From contig JACCIC010000037.1 in the NCBI GenBank assembly GCA_018907035.1, positions 434,001 to 498,000 of the forward strand: a DNA stretch of 64,000 bases. Direction: 5' to 3'. Every line of letters starts with the position of its first letter. Positions within the stretch are counted from its first letter, which is position 1. A program made the translations under genes and the position numbers. This DNA is from Sycobia sp. Sy_11. Its lineage: Eukaryota > Arthropoda > Insecta > Hymenoptera > Epichrysomallidae. The notes beneath the pieces were generated by a model. It was not told the origin of the DNA. It searched no databases and was given only the letters and a program-made list of their open reading frames with translations. Shown here in pieces: positions 61,601-64,000 of the stretch.

Positions 61601-62137
61601 ACATGCTTTACTGCAAAAAAAACATTAAATATACACATACATAGAATGAACTATTTAAATGATTCTTAATGTGAAAAATATATTGAAAATATGAATCTTC
61701 TTTTTCCAAGAATTTTTAATAAAATTTTAAAATTTCATAAAACTATTGATTAGATCTGCCTAGAAGTTTTGAACACTATAAGCTAGTAAGATAAAAAAAA
61801 TTAATAGAAATGCGCGATTTGAAACATTGTAAGAGAATTGATCTTTTTTGAGAATATTAGCTTACATTCCGGTAGATTTTATAATACTATGTTTTCTATG
61901 TGATACGATATTAATAGATATTGACAGGGCGATAGTGGTAACGCTCTTGTGGTAAACAACATTGCTGTCGGAATCCTGGTAGCGTGTCAAGTCGACTGTG
62001 ACGATAAGTCAGGAGGTAGCTTATATTTGGAGATAGCGGCCTACGTCGACTTCATTGAAGATGCAATGACAGGAGCGTTCGGTTGGGACATGTTGATTGT
62101 CCAAAACCTTCATCACATAGCAGATTCGAAGTCATGA
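58585..62137 (+). CDS. S1A serine protease-like protein 3, secreted (four exons)
   Basis: Proposed join: 58585-58648, 60022-60341, 61256-61564, 61928-62137, giving 300 residues. Exon 1 encodes the signal peptide (MRYTSFLVFLFMTATF...). Exon 2 has GLLKEN-IVGG, CGGALL, TAGHC with His57, and NDIALA with Asp102. Exon 3 has AGFGFHW and an unpaired Cys (GAGCFDQY). Exon 4 has GDSGNA with Ser195 and a tail ending HHIADSKS. It shares the paralogues' oddities: Asn before IVGG, Gly189, Ala-Cys-Gln in place of Ser-Trp-Gly 214-216, and no 168-182 bridge. It is the most compact of the three (3.6 kb), with no transposon recognised in its introns, and has the clearest splice sites, so its exon lengths (64/320/309/210) guided the other models. 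Confidence 0.87.
60022..60341 (+). CDS. Protease 3, exon 2 (His57, Asp102)
   Basis: Acceptor gttacag/gattattg and donor gcgaag/gtaact; 320 nt. Confidence 0.9.
61256..61564 (+). CDS. Protease 3, exon 3
   Basis: Acceptor cttccag/ctgcaac and donor tgcaca/gtgagt; 309 nt in phase 0. Ends AWGTCT. Confidence 0.9.
61928..62137 (+). CDS. Protease 3, exon 4 (Ser195)
   Basis: Acceptor ttgacag/ggcgatagtgg; GDSGNALV, Cys220 in VDCDD, stop TGA at 62135-62137. Confidence 0.92.
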   Translation, partial: GDSGNALVVNNIAVGILVACQVDCDDKSGGSLYLEIAAYVDFIEDAMTGAFGWDMLIVQNLHHIADSKS

Positions 62138-62638
62138 AAATGCGTCAAAGTAAATCTAATATTTATAAGCAAATCTAAAAGGAATCTGTTTTTTTTTTAA
62201 TTTTTTTAATATGAACACATTTACAGTCTTGTAAGCGGCTGTCTATATATTACGTAGCTGATTTGTGGAAGGAGGATAGCCACTGACGGTCAGCGATGAG
62301 TTATATGGAGAGAATAGGGTCTAAGGCTGAAGAGCGCGTAGCTTCTTTTCTTTATGTCTTATATTCTCGTGCATTCATAATTTAAAAAATATATGTGTAA
62401 TATCGAGATTTTTATAATCCATTTATAGATTTTGCGTTCTGTTAAAAAGCTATAGAATTTTAAGTTATTAAAGGTAGTAGTGTTAAAAAAAAAGAAAAGA
62501 AGAAGAAGAAGAAAAAAGTCCATTCATTGAAGACAGCTGAGAAGAAAACATGTCATTAACATTGTATATTTTATAAATAAATTTATATTTATTCATATCT
62601 AATTATTTGTATAAATTTAATTATCAAATCTCGACATA
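62138..62638. other. AT-rich noncoding stretch after protease 3
   Basis: No gene seen. It includes a purine-rich aagaagaagaag tract near 62500. Confidence 0.5.
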
Positions 62639-62651
62639 TATGACTGTGATT

Positions 62652-62780
62652 TTGAAACGAGTACCGCTGTAATAATTTACATCTGCTTTGTTTACAAACA
62701 CATCGTAGACCTCCGTCGCTGATTAGCACCAATATTTGGAAGCATAAATAGAGCGACGTTAAATAACATAAAAAAAAAAA
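62652..62780 (+). mobile_element. tRNA-derived SINE, 5'-truncated, with 13-bp target duplication
   Basis: The body matches the 28-kb SINE from ccgctgtaataatttacat through gttaaataacat and the A-tail, with only a few substitutions; the tRNA head is missing. tatgactgtgatt occurs directly before (62639-62651) and after (62781-62793), a perfect target duplication that proves retrotransposition. Confidence 0.9.
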
Positions 62781-62878
62781 TATGACTGTGATTCTTTAAT
62801 TTATTTTTGTTACATTGACATTACGTGATAATTTTTACAAAATATATTTCATAAGTAAGCGTATCGTAGAAGAAACTA

Positions 62879-62881
<3 letters not shown>

Positions 62882-62925
<44 letters not shown>
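62882..62925. repeat. (TA)n microsatellite
   Basis: About 44 bases of TA repeat. Confidence 0.95.
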
Positions 62926-62928
<3 letters not shown>

Positions 62929-63311
62929 TAATAATTTAGATATTTTTACAGAAAATGATTAACGTAATGAAAAGCAATATGTGATCATTGGTTGTAATAT
63001 CAACATACTTCAATATTAACCTAATTATTTAAAGACAAAAATTCTTGAAAAAATATACCTGAATAGTGCGGAAAATGCTGTCGATAAAAAAGATGACATA
63101 TCTGTATTGAACGATAGAAAACAGTTGAATTTCATTTAATGTCCAAAATTAAATTAAATTTATATAATTTTATATTAATTTCTTTCGTAGTGGTCAATAT
63201 TACAGCTCATTAGTATTATAGGTTCTTCGAAGATATCTTTTCTAAACAATTTAAGTGTAAGAACCCTCAAACGTCTTTCCTCGAAACATCTTTCTTTATT
63301 ACATGGAAAGC
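62926..63311. other. AT-rich stretch before the third mariner
   Basis: It probably includes the 5' end of the mariner, but I could not place a terminal repeat. Confidence 0.4.
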
Positions 63312-63950
63312 ATGATGGTGGATTATCGAGAACAACGCGGGGCTGTGAAATTTTGTTTCCTGTTAAATTAAATCTGCTTATGGAAATGCTGCCCTCACTA
63401 TAACTAGAGTTTACGAATGGTTTTCACATTGTAAAAATGTCGAAATATCAGTTGAAGACCAGGCTCGTTCAGAACTCGCGACAACGTCTAGAAGTGACGA
63501 AAACGTTGACAAAATCATTGCTTTCATTCGCGAGGACCGTCGACGAATCATTGATCGACTCAGTGAGATGAGTGGCATATCATGAAGTTCCGTTCGGAGA
63601 ATTTTATCCAAAGATTTCCACATTGAAAAAGTTGCAGCCTAATTTGTCGAACCGCCCACATCGCTCTCGTCGTAGAGCAGTTTTTGACCGAAAACGACAT
63701 CACACCAATCGTTCGCCTTGTTACTCACCAAGCCTGGCCTTCTGTGATTTCTTTTTGTTCCCTAAACTTAAAAAGGACATGGGAGGAAAGCATTATATCA
63801 CTGTAGAGGAAGTAAAATAAAATTTGGAGAAAGGGGATGAAGAGAATGTCGATAAATGAATTAAAAAAATGTTTAGAATAATGGAAGCATAATTTGCAGA
63901 AATGTGTTGTGGTCAAGAAAGAATAGATTGAAGATGATAACAATTTGTTC
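63312..63950 (+). pseudogene. Third mariner transposase relic, internally deleted
   Basis: The N-terminal half reads YREQRGAVKFCFLLN, then after a frameshift ITRVYEWF, VEISVEDQARS, RSDENVDKI, FIREDRRRII and SVRRILSKDFHIEKVAA. The frame then jumps to RTAHIALVVEQFL and YSPSLAFCDFFLFPKLKK, with the third catalytic Asp in CDFF. The roughly 100-130 residues that would hold the first two catalytic aspartates are missing, so it cannot code for an active enzyme. Sequence differs from both other mariners here. The right end may lie beyond the window. Confidence 0.85.
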
Positions 63951-64000
63951 TAAAAATATGAATTAATAAGAAAGTTATGACGAATTTCCTGTTATTTTTG

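Noticed and set aside
1..64000. CRISPR array or bacterial operon
   Set aside because: No regularly spaced identical repeats with unique spacers, no ribosome-binding-site-led gene strings; the window is eukaryotic.

Overview
The window looks like AT-rich, transposon-dense nuclear DNA from an insect, most likely a hymenopteran (the order is inferred, not proven). The grounds are split genes with GT-AG introns of 0.2-4.2 kb, mariner transposase relics of the D,D34D type, a Helitron with insect-type ends, a tRNA-derived SINE, Ty3/gypsy debris, and many TA/CA/GA microsatellites. There is no bacterial-style gene organisation and no CRISPR array.

The only protein-coding genes I can support are three tandem plus-strand S1A (chymotrypsin-fold) serine protease genes at about 36.0-41.8, 44.2-53.2 and 58.5-62.1 kb. 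They share one design: a 64-nt signal-peptide exon, a 320-nt exon with the IVGG-like N-terminus, His57 and Asp102, a 309-315-nt middle exon, and a 210-222-nt exon with the GDSG serine motif. They encode secreted proteins of about 305, 302 and 300 residues. All three keep the catalytic triad but lack a basic residue before IVGG, carry Gly at position 189, have lost the Ser-Trp-Gly 214-216 wall and lack the Cys168-Cys182 bridge. They look like a lineage-specific, functionally diverged family (venom, digestive or other; the sequence does not say which).

Layout. 0-0.7 kb: minus-strand LINE remnant. 0.7-13.5 kb: AT-rich noncoding DNA with one CpG-rich island (4.2-5.1 kb). 13.5-16.5 kb: a mosaic of minisatellites, a retroelement 3' region with a hammerhead-like motif and a Helitron-like end. 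18.1-20.5 kb: a mariner inside a TA microsatellite, itself split by a solo LTR with a perfect 5-bp target duplication. 20.5-25.8 kb: AT-rich DNA with a foldback hairpin and a GC island. 25.8-30.3 kb: decayed Ty3/gypsy element with a SINE in gag. 30.9-32.0 kb: second mariner. 32.4-33.8 kb: two further repeat families. 36-62 kb: the protease cluster, whose introns hold a foldback reverse-transcriptase fragment, a Helitron with a 60-bp minisatellite and a 1.4-kb terminal-inverted-repeat element. 62.6-64 kb: a SINE copy with a 13-bp target duplication and a third, internally deleted mariner.

Exon models, splice sites and repeat boundaries were read by eye. Family assignments rest on recognised motifs, not on searches.
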